Assembly: GCA_015060695.1 (NCBI GenBank)
Contig: SUYA01000004.1
Coordinates: 124,001 to 188,000 of the forward strand
Reading direction: 5' to 3'
DNA length: 64,000 nt
From: Mediterranea massiliensis
GTDB lineage: Bacteria > Bacteroidota > Bacteroidia > Bacteroidales > Bacteroidaceae
In this document: piece after piece, positions 45,654-55,454 of the stretch
Position numbering within the stretch: the first letter of the stretch is position 1
Layout of the letters: the number at the start of each line of letters is the position of its first letter
Program-made: the position numbers and the translations under genes
The notes under the pieces: model-generated
The model's input: only the letters and a program-made list of their open reading frames with translations
Database searches by the model: none
Told to the model about the DNA's origin: nothing

Positions 45654-45709
45654 TCTTTGCGACAAAGATAACCTTTTTGAAAGAAAAATACACTTTTTTG
45701 TGATAAATG

Positions 45710-45741
45710 TTTGGTGGTATCGTTTGTATGCCTTACTTTTG
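45710..45741 (+). promoter_or_regulatory. Promoter of the his operon
   Basis: TTTG (45710-45713), 20 nt, then TACTTTTG (45734-45741), 24 nt before the leader-peptide ATG. Confidence 0.7.
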
Positions 45742-45765
45742 TCGCAAATTTAAAAAAAAGAAGAA

Positions 45766-45828
45766 ATGAGAATTGTTGTTGCACATATTCATCATCACCA
45801 TCATCCTAACGAATATACGGTAGGCTAA
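45766..45828 (+). CDS. hisL: his operon leader peptide
   Basis: A 20-codon ORF too short for the track: MRIVVAHIHHHHHPNEYTVG. Six of eight consecutive positions around residue 10 are His (AHIHHHHHP). Stalling of ribosomes on this run when charged tRNA-His is scarce is the known basis of his attenuation. It lies 24 nt after a good promoter, with a terminator-type hairpin and hisG downstream, so the role is close to certain although no protein family defines it. Confidence 0.92.
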   Translation: MRIVVAHIHHHHHPNEYTVG

Positions 45829-45867
45829 TGAGTATATGTATGTGTGCATTATAACTATAATAAACAG

Positions 45868-45904
45868 AGGCTTGCCGATAAATTAGGTAAGCCTTATTTG
45901 TTTT
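45868..45904 (+). terminator. Attenuator of the his operon
   Basis: AGGCTTGCC / GGTAAGCCT pair over 9 bp (one wobble) around a 9-nt loop and are followed by TATTTGTTTT. TAGGCTAA at the end of the leader ORF can pair with part of the 3' arm, offering a competing antiterminator. Confidence 0.75.
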
Positions 45905-45952
45905 AATGGAGAATTCAATCTTAAATCGTAAATAAAATCAAAATAAATAATT

Positions 45953-46804
45953 ATGCTTAGAATTGCAGTACAAGCCAAAGGGCGTCTTTACGAAGAAACC
46001 ATGTCTTTTTTATCAGAGTCAGATATTAAGTTAAGTGCAACGAAGCGTACGCTTTTAGTGCAATCTCCTAATTTCCCCGTTGAGGTACTTTTTCTGCGCG
46101 ATGACGACATCCCTCAAACTGTAGCCGCCGGCATTGCCGACATCGGTATTGTGGGTGAAAACGAGTATGCCGAGAAGAACGAAGATGCCGAAATCGTACG
46201 TCGGTTGGGCTTCAGCAAGTGTCGCCTCTCTTTGGCTATGCCCAAAGACATCGAGTATCCCGGTTTGCAATGGTTCGAAGGTAAGACCATTGCCACTTCC
46301 TATCCCGGCATCCTTTCGCGCTTCTTGAAAGAGCAAGGCGTGAGTGCTAAGATACACGTCATTACCGGTTCGGTAGAGGTATCTCCCGGTATCGGATTGG
46401 CCGATGCTATTTTCGACATCGTTAGTTCAGGCTCAACTTTAGTGAGCAATCGTCTGAAAGAGGTTGAGGTGGTTATGGAGTCGGAAGCCTTGTTGATAGG
46501 TAACAAGAACCTCTCAGCCGAGAAGAAGGAAATCTTGGCAGAACTGCTTTTCCGCATGAATGCCGTAAAAATGGCCGAAGACAAAAAATACGTTTTGATG
46601 AACGCTCCGAAAGCTAAGTTGGAGGAGATAATTAGCGTATTGCCCGGTATGAAGAGCCCCACCGTGATGCCATTGGCGCAAGAAGGATGGTGTTCTGTGC
46701 ATACAGTGCTTGACGAAAAGAGTTTTTGGGAAATCATTGGCAAACTGAAATCATTGGGTGCCGAAGGCATTTTGGTATTGCCCATTGAGAAAATGATAAT
46801 TTGA
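45953..46804 (+). CDS. hisG: ATP phosphoribosyltransferase (long form)
   Basis: First enzyme of histidine synthesis, joining ATP and PRPP. The 283-aa length and the C-terminal ACT-like regulatory domain (SPTVMPLAQEGWCSVHTVLDEKSFWEIIGKLKSLGAEGILVLPI) mark the long, HisZ-independent form open to histidine feedback. Catalytic-domain motifs: LRIAVQAKGRLYEE, GIADIGIVGENEY, and the PRPP loop GLADAIFDIVSSGSTLVSN. It is first in the hisGDCB operon under leader-peptide control. Confidence 0.96.
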   Translation: MLRIAVQAKGRLYEETMSFLSESDIKLSATKRTLLVQSPNFPVEVLFLRDDDIPQTVAAGIADIGIVGENEYAEKNEDAEIVRRLGFSKCRLSLAMPKDIEYPGLQWFEGKTIATSYPGILSRFLKEQGVSAKIHVITGSVEVSPGIGLADAIFDIVSSGSTLVSNRLKEVEVVMESEALLIGNKNLSAEKKEILAELLFRMNAVKMAEDKKYVLMNAPKAKLEEIISVLPGMKSPTVMPLAQEGWCSVHTVLDEKSFWEIIGKLKSLGAEGILVLPIEKMII

Positions 46805-46810
46805 TAGGTT

Positions 46811-48091
46811 ATGAATCTGATAAACAATCCCGATAGAAGTCAATGGGCCGAATTGTTGAAACGCCCTACACTGAACACCGAAAACCTGTTCGACACTGTG
46901 CGAGGCATCATCAACCGTGTGCGTGCCGAGGGCGATGCTGCCGTATTGGCATTGGAAGAACAGTTCGATAAGGTGAAACTCCCCTCGTTGGCCGTCAGTG
47001 CCGAAGAGTGGCAAGAGGCCGAATCGTTATTGACCGACGAGCTGAAGGCGGCTATCCGCCTGGCCAAGCAAAACATCGAAACCTTCCATGCCGCCCAGCG
47101 CTTCGAAGGCAAAAAGGTAGAGACACAACCCGGTGTAACCTGCTGGCAGAAGGCTGTTGCCATCGAAAAGGTGGGACTTTATATCCCCGGTGGCACCGCA
47201 CCGCTCTTCTCTACCGTGTTGATGCTGGCCATTCCGGCTAAGATTGCCGGTTGTCGGGAAATTGTGCTTTGCACTCCTCCCGGACGCAACGGTAAGGTTC
47301 ACCCGGCCGTGTTGTTTGCCGCCCAGGTAGCCGGTGTGGACAAGGTGTTCAAGGCCGGTGGCGTGCAAGCCATTGCCTCGATGGCCTATGGTACAGAAAG
47401 CATTCCTAAGGTATATAAGATATTTGGCCCCGGCAATCAGTATGTCACCGCGGCCAAGCAATTAGTCAGTTTGCGCGATGTGGCCATCGACATGCCTGCC
47501 GGTCCGTCGGAAGTGGAAGTGCTGGCCGACGAAACGGCCAATCCTACATTTGTAGCTGCTGATTTGCTCAGCCAAGCCGAACACGGCGTAGATAGTCAAG
47601 CCGTACTGATAACCACATCGGCCGCCTTGCAACAAGCTGTGAAGGCCGAGGTAGAACGCCAGTTGGCCCTGCTACCTCGCAAGGAGATTGCCGAAAAATC
47701 GTTGGATAATAGCAAATTAATAGTGGTAAATAGCATGGATGAGGCCATTGAGATGACCAACGCCTATGCCCCCGAACACCTGATTATCGAAACCGCCGAC
47801 TACATGGAGGTGGCCGCTAAGGTAATCAATGCCGGCTCGGTATTCCTTGGCTCGCTCACCCCCGAAAGTGCCGGCGACTATGCTTCGGGCACTAACCACA
47901 CCCTGCCCACCAACGGCTATGCCAAGGCTTATAGCGGTGTCAGCCTCGATAGTTTCATCCGGAAAATCACCTTCCAAGAAATACTGCCCGAAGGCTTGCG
48001 TCGGATAGGCCCTGCCATCGAAGTGATGGCCGCCAACGAACAACTCGATGCACACAAGAATGCCGTAACCGAAAGATTGAAAACGTTATGA
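46811..48091 (+). CDS. hisD: Histidinol dehydrogenase
   Basis: A 426-aa zinc/NAD enzyme performing the last two oxidations of histidine synthesis. Motifs: [88 protein letters not shown] and [21 protein letters not shown]; the conserved His and Glu ligands are present. It starts 6 bp after hisG and ends overlapping hisC by ATGA. GC content rises clearly here compared with the AT-rich island at the left end. Confidence 0.97.
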   Translation: MNLINNPDRSQWAELLKRPTLNTENLFDTVRGIINRVRAEGDAAVLALEEQFDKVKLPSLAVSAEEWQEAESLLTDELKAAIRLAKQNIETFHAAQRFEGKKVETQPGVTCWQKAVAIEKVGLYIPGGTAPLFSTVLMLAIPAKIAGCREIVLCTPPGRNGKVHPAVLFAAQVAGVDKVFKAGGVQAIASMAYGTESIPKVYKIFGPGNQYVTAAKQLVSLRDVAIDMPAGPSEVEVLADETANPTFVAADLLSQAEHGVDSQAVLITTSAALQQAVKAEVERQLALLPRKEIAEKSLDNSKLIVVNSMDEAIEMTNAYAPEHLIIETADYMEVAAKVINAGSVFLGSLTPESAGDYASGTNHTLPTNGYAKAYSGVSLDSFIRKITFQEILPEGLRRIGPAIEVMAANEQLDAHKNAVTERLKTL

Positions 48092-49128
48092 AATCACTGA
48101 AAGAACTGACACGACCAAACGTGTGGCGATTGAAACCCTACTCTTCGGCACGCGATGAATATAAGGGAGTTGCAGCATCGGTTTTTCTCGATGCCAACGA
48201 AAGCCCCTACAACAACCCTATTAACCGCTATCCCGACCCTTTGCAGGGCGAGGTAAAGGCTTTATTGTCGAAGGTAAAGCAAGTGCCTGCCGAAAATATA
48301 TTCTTGGGAAACGGTAGCGACGAGGCCATCGACCTGCTTTTTCGCGCCTTCTGCGAGCCGCGCATCGACAACGTTGTGGCTATCGACCCCACCTACGGCA
48401 TGTATCAAGTATGCGCCGAAGTGAACGACGTGGAGTATCGCAAGGTGCTGCTCGACGAAAACTACCAGTTTACGGCCGATAGCTTGCTGGCAGCTGCCGA
48501 CGAGCATACCAAGGTCATCTTCCTCTGTTCGCCAAACAATCCTACCGGCAACGACCTGTGCCGCACGGAGATAGAGAAACTACTGAATGCTTTCGATGGC
48601 TTGGTGGTGGTAGATGAGGCTTACATCGACTTTTCCGATTCGCCCTCTTTCCGCTTCGACTTGGCTAAGTATCCCAACATCGTGGTGCTTCAAACCTTCT
48701 CGAAGGCGTGGGGCAGTGCAGCCATCCGCCTCGGCATGGCCTTTGCCAGCGAAGAGATTATCGGACTGTTCAACAAGATTAAGTACCCCTATAACGTCAA
48801 TCTGCTTACCCAGCAACAAGCTATCCAAATGCTTGGACGCAAGGAGGAGATAGGGGCTTGGGTAGCCATCTTGAAAGAAGAACGTGCCCGTATGGAAAAC
48901 GAACTGTTACAACTTCCCTTAACGGAAAAAATATTTCCCAGCCAGGCTAATTTTATTTTGGTACGCGTAGCCGATGCAACCGCCATCTACAACTATCTGG
49001 TGGCACAAGGCATCATTGTGCGCAACCGCCATTCGGTTTCGCTATGCGGTAATTGCCTGCGCATAACCATCGGTACGCCCGAAGAAAACAATACGTTGAT
49101 TGATGCAATGAAAGGATACCAATCATGA
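48088..49128 (+). CDS. hisC: Histidinol-phosphate aminotransferase
   Basis: A 346-aa PLP aminotransferase converting imidazole-acetol phosphate to histidinol phosphate. Motifs: [60 protein letters not shown] and the PLP lysine in [20 protein letters not shown]; ends in [17 protein letters not shown]. Its ATG overlaps the hisD stop and its stop overlaps hisB, consistent with translational coupling. Confidence 0.96.
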   Translation: MKSLKELTRPNVWRLKPYSSARDEYKGVAASVFLDANESPYNNPINRYPDPLQGEVKALLSKVKQVPAENIFLGNGSDEAIDLLFRAFCEPRIDNVVAIDPTYGMYQVCAEVNDVEYRKVLLDENYQFTADSLLAAADEHTKVIFLCSPNNPTGNDLCRTEIEKLLNAFDGLVVVDEAYIDFSDSPSFRFDLAKYPNIVVLQTFSKAWGSAAIRLGMAFASEEIIGLFNKIKYPYNVNLLTQQQAIQMLGRKEEIGAWVAILKEERARMENELLQLPLTEKIFPSQANFILVRVADATAIYNYLVAQGIIVRNRHSVSLCGNCLRITIGTPEENNTLIDAMKGYQS

Positions 49129-50243
49129 AAAAAGTACTCTTTATCGACCGCGACGGCACACTTGTCATCGAACCTCCCGTAGATTATCAACTCGACTCGT
49201 TAGAGAAGTTGGAGTTCTATCCCAAAGTGATGCGCAACTTAGGCTTTGTGCGCTCGAAACTTGACTTCGAGTTTGTGATGGTGACCAACCAAGACGGCTT
49301 GGGCACATCCTCATTCCCCGAAGAGACCTTCTGGCCGGCGCATAACCTGATGATGAAGACCTTGGAAGGCGAGGGGATAACCTTCGACAACATCTGCATC
49401 GACCGTAGTTTCCCCGAAGAAAATGCCCCTACACGCAAGCCGCGTACCGGCATGCTGACCAAGTATATCAATAACCCTGATTATGACCTTGCCGGTAGTT
49501 TTGTTATTGGCGATCGCCCCACCGATGTGGAGCTTGCCAAGAATTTAGGATGTCGTGCCATCTTCCTGCAAGACGACGATTCGTTGTTGAGCGACGAACT
49601 GAAAGCCGTTTGCACCTTGGCTACCCGCGATTGGGACAAAGTGGCCGAGTTCCTCTTTGCAGGCGAACGCCGTGCCACTATCCGCCGCACAACCAAGGAG
49701 ACCGACATCTTGGTGGAGGTAGATTTGGATGGTAACGGCCGTTGCGACATAGCCACCGGATTGGGCTTCTTCGACCACATGCTCGAACAGATTGGCAAGC
49801 ACGGCGGCATGGATTTGACCATCCGTGTGGATGGCGACCTGCACGTGGACGAGCATCACACCATCGAAGATACCGCTCTTGCCTTGGGCGAATGTTTGTA
49901 TCAAGCCTTGGGAAGCAAGCGAGGCATTGAACGCTACGGCTACTCGTTGCCTATGGATGATTGCCTTTGTCAGGTATGTCTCGATTTTGGTGGCCGCCCC
50001 TGGTTGGTATGGGATGCCGATTTCCGCCGCGAGAAGATAGGCGAGATGCCCACCGAGATGTTCCTACACTTCTTCAAGTCGCTGAGCGATGCAGCCAAAA
50101 TGAATCTGAACATTAAAGCCGAGGGCCAAAATGAGCATCATAAGATAGAAGGTATTTTTAAAGCTTTGGCACGTGCATTGAAAATGGCTGTCAAACGCGA
50201 TATTTATAATTTCGAGCTACCCAGTTCGAAAGGAGTTTTATAA
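49125..50243 (+). CDS. hisB: Bifunctional HisB (histidinol phosphatase / IGP dehydratase)
   Basis: A 372-aa fusion. Residues 1-170 are a HAD-type histidinol-phosphate phosphatase (FIDRDGTLV, and [23 protein letters not shown]). Residues about 180-372 are imidazoleglycerol-phosphate dehydratase ([34 protein letters not shown], and the second His cluster [23 protein letters not shown]). It ends the operon before a strong terminator. hisH, hisA, hisF and hisI are not here and must lie elsewhere. Confidence 0.97.
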   Translation: MKKVLFIDRDGTLVIEPPVDYQLDSLEKLEFYPKVMRNLGFVRSKLDFEFVMVTNQDGLGTSSFPEETFWPAHNLMMKTLEGEGITFDNICIDRSFPEENAPTRKPRTGMLTKYINNPDYDLAGSFVIGDRPTDVELAKNLGCRAIFLQDDDSLLSDELKAVCTLATRDWDKVAEFLFAGERRATIRRTTKETDILVEVDLDGNGRCDIATGLGFFDHMLEQIGKHGGMDLTIRVDGDLHVDEHHTIEDTALALGECLYQALGSKRGIERYGYSLPMDDCLCQVCLDFGGRPWLVWDADFRREKIGEMPTEMFLHFFKSLSDAAKMNLNIKAEGQNEHHKIEGIFKALARALKMAVKRDIYNFELPSSKGVL

Positions 50244-50260
50244 ATTAAGTAAAACAAGAA

Positions 50261-50297
50261 AAAGGGGTGTAAAAGTGTTCTTTTACGCTCCTTTTTT
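50261..50297 (+). terminator. Intrinsic terminator of the his operon
   Basis: AAAGGGGTGTAAAAG / CTTTTACGCTCCTTT pair over 15 bp with two wobbles around TGTT and run into TTTTTT. Confidence 0.85.
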
Positions 50298-50399
50298 GTT
50301 AAAATGCGACTAAAAGAACAAGAAAACGGGAAAAAAGTAGGGAGTTTCCAATGAAAAGGCTTAAATTTGGGCAATTTTTTAAACTCTAAATAAAAAATA

Positions 50400-51695
50400 A
50401 TGGCGATTAAACAGAACATTCAGCCGGCTACCGGTAAACTTGGCGTACTGGTAGTGGGCGTAGGAGGTGCGGTTTCTACTACCTTAATAACAGGTACGTT
50501 GGCCGCTCGTAAAGGCTTGTCAAAGCCTATAGGTGCAATCTCACAGATGGCCACCATGCGTATGCAAGATGGTCAAGAGCATCTCATTAAGGACATCGTT
50601 CCTTTGGCAGACTTGAACGATATCGTATTTGGCGGTTGGGATATTTTCCCCGATAACGTTTACGATGCTGCTATGTATGCTGAGGTGTTGAAAGAGAAAG
50701 ATTTAAATTTGGTAAAGGACGAACTGATGGCTATCAAGCCGATGCCTGCCGCATTTGATCATAACTTTGCCAAGCGTTTGAACGGTACTCACATCAAGCA
50801 AGCGGCTACCCGTTGGGATATGGTGGAACAGTTGCGCGAAGACATCCGTAACTTCAAAGCTGCCAACAATTGCGAACGTATAGCTGTTTTGTGGGCTGCA
50901 AGTACCGAAATTTATGTGCCGTTGGCCGATGAACATATGTCATTGGCTGCATTGGAAAAAGCCATGAAGGAAAACAATACCGAAGTGATTGCTCCGAGTA
51001 TGTGTTATGCCTATGCGGCTATAGCCGAAGGTGCTCCTTTTATAATGGGTGCTCCCAATTTGTGCGTAGATATGCCGGCCATGTGGGAATTCTCTAAGCA
51101 AAAGAACATTCCTATTGCCGGAAAGGACTTCAAGAGCGGTCAGACATTGATGAAAACTGTGTTGGCTCCGATGTTCAAAACTCGTATGTTGGGTGTTAGC
51201 GGATGGTTCTCGACAAACATCTTGGGAAACCGCGATGGCGAAGTGCTCGACCAACCCGAAAACTTCAAGACTAAAGAAGTCAGCAAGTTGTCGGTAATTG
51301 ATAATATATTCGAGCCGGAGAAGTTCCCCGACTTGTATGGCGATGTTTATCACAAGGTACGCATCAACTACTATCCACCGCGCAAGGATAACAAGGAGGC
51401 TTGGGACAATATCGACATTATCGGTTGGATGGGTTATCCGATGGAAATCAAGGTAAACTTCCTTTGCCGTGACTCCATCTTAGCTGCTCCTATTGCGCTC
51501 GACTTGGTCATCTTCAGCGACTTGGCTTTGCGTGCCGGTATGTGCGGCATCCAAACCTGGTTGTCATTCTTCTGCAAGAGCCCAATGCACGACTTCGAAC
51601 ACGAGCCGGTGCACGACCTCTTCCAACAATGGCGCATGGTGAAGCAAGAAATCCGCCAAATGGTAGGTGAAGAAGCACCTTCATATTTGGATTAA
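50400..51695 (+). CDS. ino1: myo-Inositol-1-phosphate synthase
   Basis: A 431-aa NAD-dependent enzyme turning glucose 6-phosphate into inositol 1-phosphate, the committed step of inositol-lipid synthesis. The Rossmann motif is LGVLVVGVGGAVSTTLITGTLA; the active-site region has KSGQTLMKTVLAPMFKTRMLGVSGWFSTNILGNRDGEVL and YYPPRKDNKEAWDNIDIIGWMG. A -7 element TAAATTTG lies at 50362-50369. It heads a run of six genes for inositol-lipid assembly, though 225 bp with a hairpin separate it from the second. Confidence 0.94.
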   Translation: MAIKQNIQPATGKLGVLVVGVGGAVSTTLITGTLAARKGLSKPIGAISQMATMRMQDGQEHLIKDIVPLADLNDIVFGGWDIFPDNVYDAAMYAEVLKEKDLNLVKDELMAIKPMPAAFDHNFAKRLNGTHIKQAATRWDMVEQLREDIRNFKAANNCERIAVLWAASTEIYVPLADEHMSLAALEKAMKENNTEVIAPSMCYAYAAIAEGAPFIMGAPNLCVDMPAMWEFSKQKNIPIAGKDFKSGQTLMKTVLAPMFKTRMLGVSGWFSTNILGNRDGEVLDQPENFKTKEVSKLSVIDNIFEPEKFPDLYGDVYHKVRINYYPPRKDNKEAWDNIDIIGWMGYPMEIKVNFLCRDSILAAPIALDLVIFSDLALRAGMCGIQTWLSFFCKSPMHDFEHEPVHDLFQQWRMVKQEIRQMVGEEAPSYLD

Positions 51696-51740
51696 TGACA
51701 AGAATGAACTTGAAAGAAAGTTATAAAACAATTTGAGACT

Positions 51741-51785
51741 ATAGGGTGATAGGAGCGGGAAGACAACCTGCTTCCGTCACCCTAT
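51741..51785 (+). other. Hairpin between ino1 and the nucleotidyltransferase gene
   Basis: ATAGGGTGA / TCACCCTAT (9 bp) encloses a second stem CGGGAAG / CTTCCG. There is no T-run, so it looks like an mRNA-stability or partial-termination structure setting ino1 apart from the downstream genes. Confidence 0.5.
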
Positions 51786-51920
51786 CACTCTAATTTGACA
51801 GTAAATGTCAAGAGAGAAGATGCTGAAACGTTTGCTCCTCGTTCTGTTGTTACGGACAATGGGAGAATATAAAATGAAAACGTAGTGACAAACAGAAGAT
51901 AAAATTAGATAAAGAATATA

Positions 51921-52628
51921 ATGAAATTTGCTATTATTTCAGCCGGAGAAGGTTCGCGTCTTTCTCAAGAAGGAGTGGCATTGCCCAAACCATTGGTACC
52001 GCTCAACGGCGTGGCCATGATTGATCGCTTGATACAGATTTTTGTTCGCAACGGTGCCGACAAGGTGGTGGTGATTATAAACAACGAAACGCCACTTACT
52101 AAAGCGCATTTACAAGAACTGCAACAACGCTCGGAAGTTCCTTTAGAACTGGTAGTCAAGACAACTCCCAGTTCCATGCATAGCTTCTATGAACTCAGCT
52201 CATATTTGGCAGACGATAAATTTTGTCTGACAACTGTCGATACTATTTTCCGCGAAGATGAGTTTGCGGAATTCATCAAAAAATTCAAAGAGTCGGATGC
52301 CGATGGCTTTATGGCTGTTACCGATTTTATCGACGATGAAAAACCACTATACATTTCAACTGATGACAATTTAACCATTACAGGCTTTCACGATGCAGCT
52401 ACCCCCGAATGTCAATACATATCGGGTGGCATTTATTGCCTGACCCCTCCGGCCATACGTACCTTGCACGGATGTATGGAGAAGGGAATGGCTCGTATGC
52501 GCAACTTCCAACGCCAATTGGTAGCCGACGGATTGCGACTGAAAGCCTATCCCTTTAAGAAGATTGTAGATGTAGATCATGCCGGAGACATAGCGAAAGC
52601 AGAAGCTTTCTTGAATGGAGAAGATTAA
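51921..52628 (+). CDS. Sugar/inositol-phosphate nucleotidyltransferase
   Basis: A 235-aa NTP transferase (GT-A fold). The nucleotide-binding start is FAIISAGEGSRLSQEGVALPKPLVPLNG and the metal-binding region FCLTTVDTIF. It resembles MobA/sugar-phosphate cytidylyl- and guanylyltransferases. In this operon the likely substrate is inositol 1-phosphate, giving CDP-inositol, as the IPCT enzyme does in di-myo-inositol-phosphate synthesis of thermophiles. That substrate is inferred from neighbours, not shown by motifs. Confidence 0.75.
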   Translation: MKFAIISAGEGSRLSQEGVALPKPLVPLNGVAMIDRLIQIFVRNGADKVVVIINNETPLTKAHLQELQQRSEVPLELVVKTTPSSMHSFYELSSYLADDKFCLTTVDTIFREDEFAEFIKKFKESDADGFMAVTDFIDDEKPLYISTDDNLTITGFHDAATPECQYISGGIYCLTPPAIRTLHGCMEKGMARMRNFQRQLVADGLRLKAYPFKKIVDVDHAGDIAKAEAFLNGED

Positions 52629-52652
52629 GAAAAACAAACAGAATAATTATAC

Positions 52653-53507
52653 ATGGAGGAAATATCGATTATAGGTGTAAGCCGAGGTAGTGAGTATTCT
52701 CCCAATCACGTGGACAATGATGCCGCTATATTCAACAAGGTAGTAGAAGAGTTGCGTAAATTGGGGTGTAAGGTCGATACGTATGCAGAAAAAGAATTCG
52801 TGTCAAGCGGTGTCGAAGGCGAAATAGTTTTTGATATGGCTCGCGATGCGGCTACCATCCGTCGCTTGAAGGAATTGGAAGACAAGGGTACGTTAGTCAT
52901 CAATTCGGCCTACGGTATAGACAACTGCGTGCGTAAACCAATGACAGAACTACTCATCAGTCATGAAGTGCCCCATCCCAAGAGCATCATCGTAAAGACC
53001 GATGAACCCTATCCGGGTACCTTCTTTCCTTGTTGGCTGAAGCGAGGTAATTCGCATGCCATTGTCAAGGAGGATGTATCGTATGCCACCAGTTGCGAAG
53101 AGGCCAACGCTATTCTTGCTGACTTTCGTAGCAGGGGTATTCCCGAAGCCGTAGTCAACGAGCATCTACAAGGTGATTTGATAAAATTCTACGGAGTACA
53201 GGGAACCGACTTCTTCTACTGGTTCTATCCCGGCCCTTGTTCGCATAGCAAGTTCGGCCTCGAAAAGATAAATGGTGAAGCCAAGGGTATTCCTTTCGAA
53301 GTAGCCGACCTGAAGCGATATAGCGACTTGGCTGCCGAAGTGCTTAATGTGCCTATATACGGGGGCGATTGTGTTGTGTTGCCCGATGGACAAGTAAACA
53401 TTATAGATTTCAATGATTGGCCCAGCTTTGTTCGTTGTCGCGAAGAGGCCGGTGTAAAAATAGCCGAATGTATCTACAAACAGGCATTAAAGAAACTGAA
53501 TAGATGA
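52653..53507 (+). CDS. ATP-grasp-like protein of the inositol-lipid operon
   Basis: A 284-aa protein resembling ATP-grasp ligases: a preATP-grasp-like start (EEISIIGVSRGSEYSPNHVDND), VPHPKSIIVKTDEPYPGTFFPCWLKRGN with the ATP-binding lysine region, AVVNEHLQGDLIKFYGV, and the metal site VVLPDGQVNIIDFNDWPSF. ATP-grasp enzymes join a carboxylate to an amine or thiol through an acyl phosphate. Why an inositol-lipid operon needs one is unclear; it could modify the head group. Its end overlaps the next gene by 4 bp, so it is tightly coupled. Confidence 0.7.
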   Translation: MEEISIIGVSRGSEYSPNHVDNDAAIFNKVVEELRKLGCKVDTYAEKEFVSSGVEGEIVFDMARDAATIRRLKELEDKGTLVINSAYGIDNCVRKPMTELLISHEVPHPKSIIVKTDEPYPGTFFPCWLKRGNSHAIVKEDVSYATSCEEANAILADFRSRGIPEAVVNEHLQGDLIKFYGVQGTDFFYWFYPGPCSHSKFGLEKINGEAKGIPFEVADLKRYSDLAAEVLNVPIYGGDCVVLPDGQVNIIDFNDWPSFVRCREEAGVKIAECIYKQALKKLNR

Positions 53508-54448
53508 GTGAGAATAAAGAAAAAAAAGGATTAGAAGCCTCTTTCAAATCCATGGATACGGAAGAGTTTTTAGACATTTACCTGAACCGTCCCATAGGAT
53601 ATGCCTGGGCTTTATTTTTTAAGAAACTGAAAATTCACCCCAATGTAGTGACCATTCTCTCCATTTTTTTGGGAGTGGGAGCAGGTGTCATGTTCTATTT
53701 CCCCGACATGAAACACACCTTGTTGGGCATCTTCCTGTTAATGTGGGCCAACCATTATGACAGTGCCGACGGACAATTAGCCCGACTCACCGGGCAGAAA
53801 ACGCAATGGGGGCGTATGCTCGATGGCTTTGCCGGCGACCTTTGGTTCTTTGCCATTTATGCAGCCATCTGTTTGCGCTTGACCCATCAGCCCATACCGT
53901 TCTTCCCCGATCATAATTGGGGAATCTATATCTGGCTATTGGGAGCTTTTGCCGGCTTTATCTGTCATAGCAAGCAGTGTACGTTGGCCGATTATTACCG
54001 CAACATACACCTCTATTTCCTAAAGGGAAAAGCTGGAAGCGAATTGGATAACTTCAAGCAACAACGTGAAATATTCCATAGCCTGCCTTGGAAAGGAAAC
54101 TTCTGGTGGAAGGCGTTTCTCTATTTTTACGGAAACTACACACGCCAACAAGAGGGAATGACGCCCAACTTTCAACGTTTCTATGCTTTGGTGCGTCAGA
54201 AGTATGGTGATGACATCCCCCAATCCTTGCGCGATGAGTTTCGGGCAGCTAGCAAACCCCTCATGAAATACACCAACATCCTAACGTTCAACACTCGTGC
54301 CATTGCGCTCTATATCAGCATGCTGATAGGTGAACCTTGGGCCTATTTCCTCTTCGAAGTCATAGTTATGTCTGCGCTGTTCATTTACATGCGTCATCGT
54401 CACGAGGCTATCAGTGCAGCGTTTTATCAAAAATATTCTAACCTGTGA
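53504..54448 (+). CDS. CDP-alcohol phosphatidyltransferase family protein
   Basis: A 314-aa membrane enzyme of the CDP-alcohol phosphotransferase family. The signature is DSADGQLARLTGQKTQWGRMLDGFAGD. In the canonical pattern DxxDGxxARx8GxxxDxxxD the last Asp comes four residues after the third; here it comes five after, with Gly at the expected place. It likely joins an inositol-phosphate unit and a lipid (or a CDP-lipid and inositol phosphate). The C-terminal half has further hydrophobic helices and a large soluble loop. Upstream and downstream genes overlap it. Confidence 0.8.
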   Translation: MSENKEKKGLEASFKSMDTEEFLDIYLNRPIGYAWALFFKKLKIHPNVVTILSIFLGVGAGVMFYFPDMKHTLLGIFLLMWANHYDSADGQLARLTGQKTQWGRMLDGFAGDLWFFAIYAAICLRLTHQPIPFFPDHNWGIYIWLLGAFAGFICHSKQCTLADYYRNIHLYFLKGKAGSELDNFKQQREIFHSLPWKGNFWWKAFLYFYGNYTRQQEGMTPNFQRFYALVRQKYGDDIPQSLRDEFRAASKPLMKYTNILTFNTRAIALYISMLIGEPWAYFLFEVIVMSALFIYMRHRHEAISAAFYQKYSNL

Positions 54449-55452
54449 AAAGTAAGTACAGAAACATATTCCTGCTATTTGGCATTGTAGCCATCCTCAT
54501 TATGCTCTGTACATTCGATATGGAGTATGATGAGTTGTTAAGCAATCTGGTGCGTGCCGGAGCTTGGTTGCCGGCTGTGATAGGATTGTGGGTGTTCATC
54601 TATTTGATGAATGCGTTGGCATGGTACATCATTATTCGTGACGGAAAGAAGGGGTGTCCCGTATCCTTTTTGCGAATTTACAAGCTGACCATCTCCGGAT
54701 TTGCGTTGAACTATGCCACCCCGATGGGATTGATGGGCGGTGAGCCATATCGCATTATGGAGCTGACCCCTTATGTAGGAGCCAGTAAAGCCACCTCGTC
54801 AGTCATTCTCTACGTAATGATGCACATCTTTTCGCACATCTGTTTTTGGCTGTTTTCCATTTTTCTTTATTTGGCATTCTATCCGGTCGATGCATTCTTA
54901 GCTATCTTGTTTGCCATCGTAGGCTCTTGTTGCATCTTAGCCATCTATTTTTTCATGAAGGGTTATAAGAATGGAATGGCTGTACGCACCCTCCGTTGGT
55001 TGGGACACATCCCTTTCATCAAGAAGTGGGCCCGACGTTTTGCTACCGAAAAACAAGAGTCATTGCAACGGGTAGATAGTCAAATAGCCGAGCTTCACAA
55101 GCAACATAAGACCACCTTCTACGCTTCGTTAGGATTGGAACTCCTGGCTCGCATTGTGGGTTGTTTGGAAGTCTATTTCATACTGAATGTACTCACTACC
55201 GACGTCAGCTTCGTTGCTTGTATATTGATTATGGCATTCACCTCCTTGTTTGCCAATATATTCTTTTTTTCGCCCATGCAGTTGGGTACCCGTGAAGGTG
55301 GTTTTGCCCTGTCAGTCAGTGGCCTTTCCATTCCCAGTGCATTCGGTGTATATACCAGTCTGATAACCCGTGTGCGCGAATTGGTATGGATTGTAATTGG
55401 TGTCATGCTGATGAAGGTAGGCAATGGCAATCCGGATAAAAAACAACATTGA
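54445..55452 (+). CDS. Lysylphosphatidylglycerol synthase TM-type (flippase-like) protein
   Basis: A 335-aa multi-spanning membrane protein of the UPF0104/LPG synthase transmembrane family. About eight hydrophobic helices are visible, with the family signature NALAWYIIIRDGKKGCPVSFLRIYKLTISGFALNYATPMGLMGGEPYRI and, later, SPMQLGTREGGFALS. Homologues translocate lipids or are unassigned. It begins with GTG overlapping the preceding TGA. In context it could flip the inositol lipid to the outer leaflet; this is inference. Confidence 0.8.
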   Translation: MKSKYRNIFLLFGIVAILIMLCTFDMEYDELLSNLVRAGAWLPAVIGLWVFIYLMNALAWYIIIRDGKKGCPVSFLRIYKLTISGFALNYATPMGLMGGEPYRIMELTPYVGASKATSSVILYVMMHIFSHICFWLFSIFLYLAFYPVDAFLAILFAIVGSCCILAIYFFMKGYKNGMAVRTLRWLGHIPFIKKWARRFATEKQESLQRVDSQIAELHKQHKTTFYASLGLELLARIVGCLEVYFILNVLTTDVSFVACILIMAFTSLFANIFFFSPMQLGTREGGFALSVSGLSIPSAFGVYTSLITRVRELVWIVIGVMLMKVGNGNPDKKQH

Positions 55453-55454
55453 TT

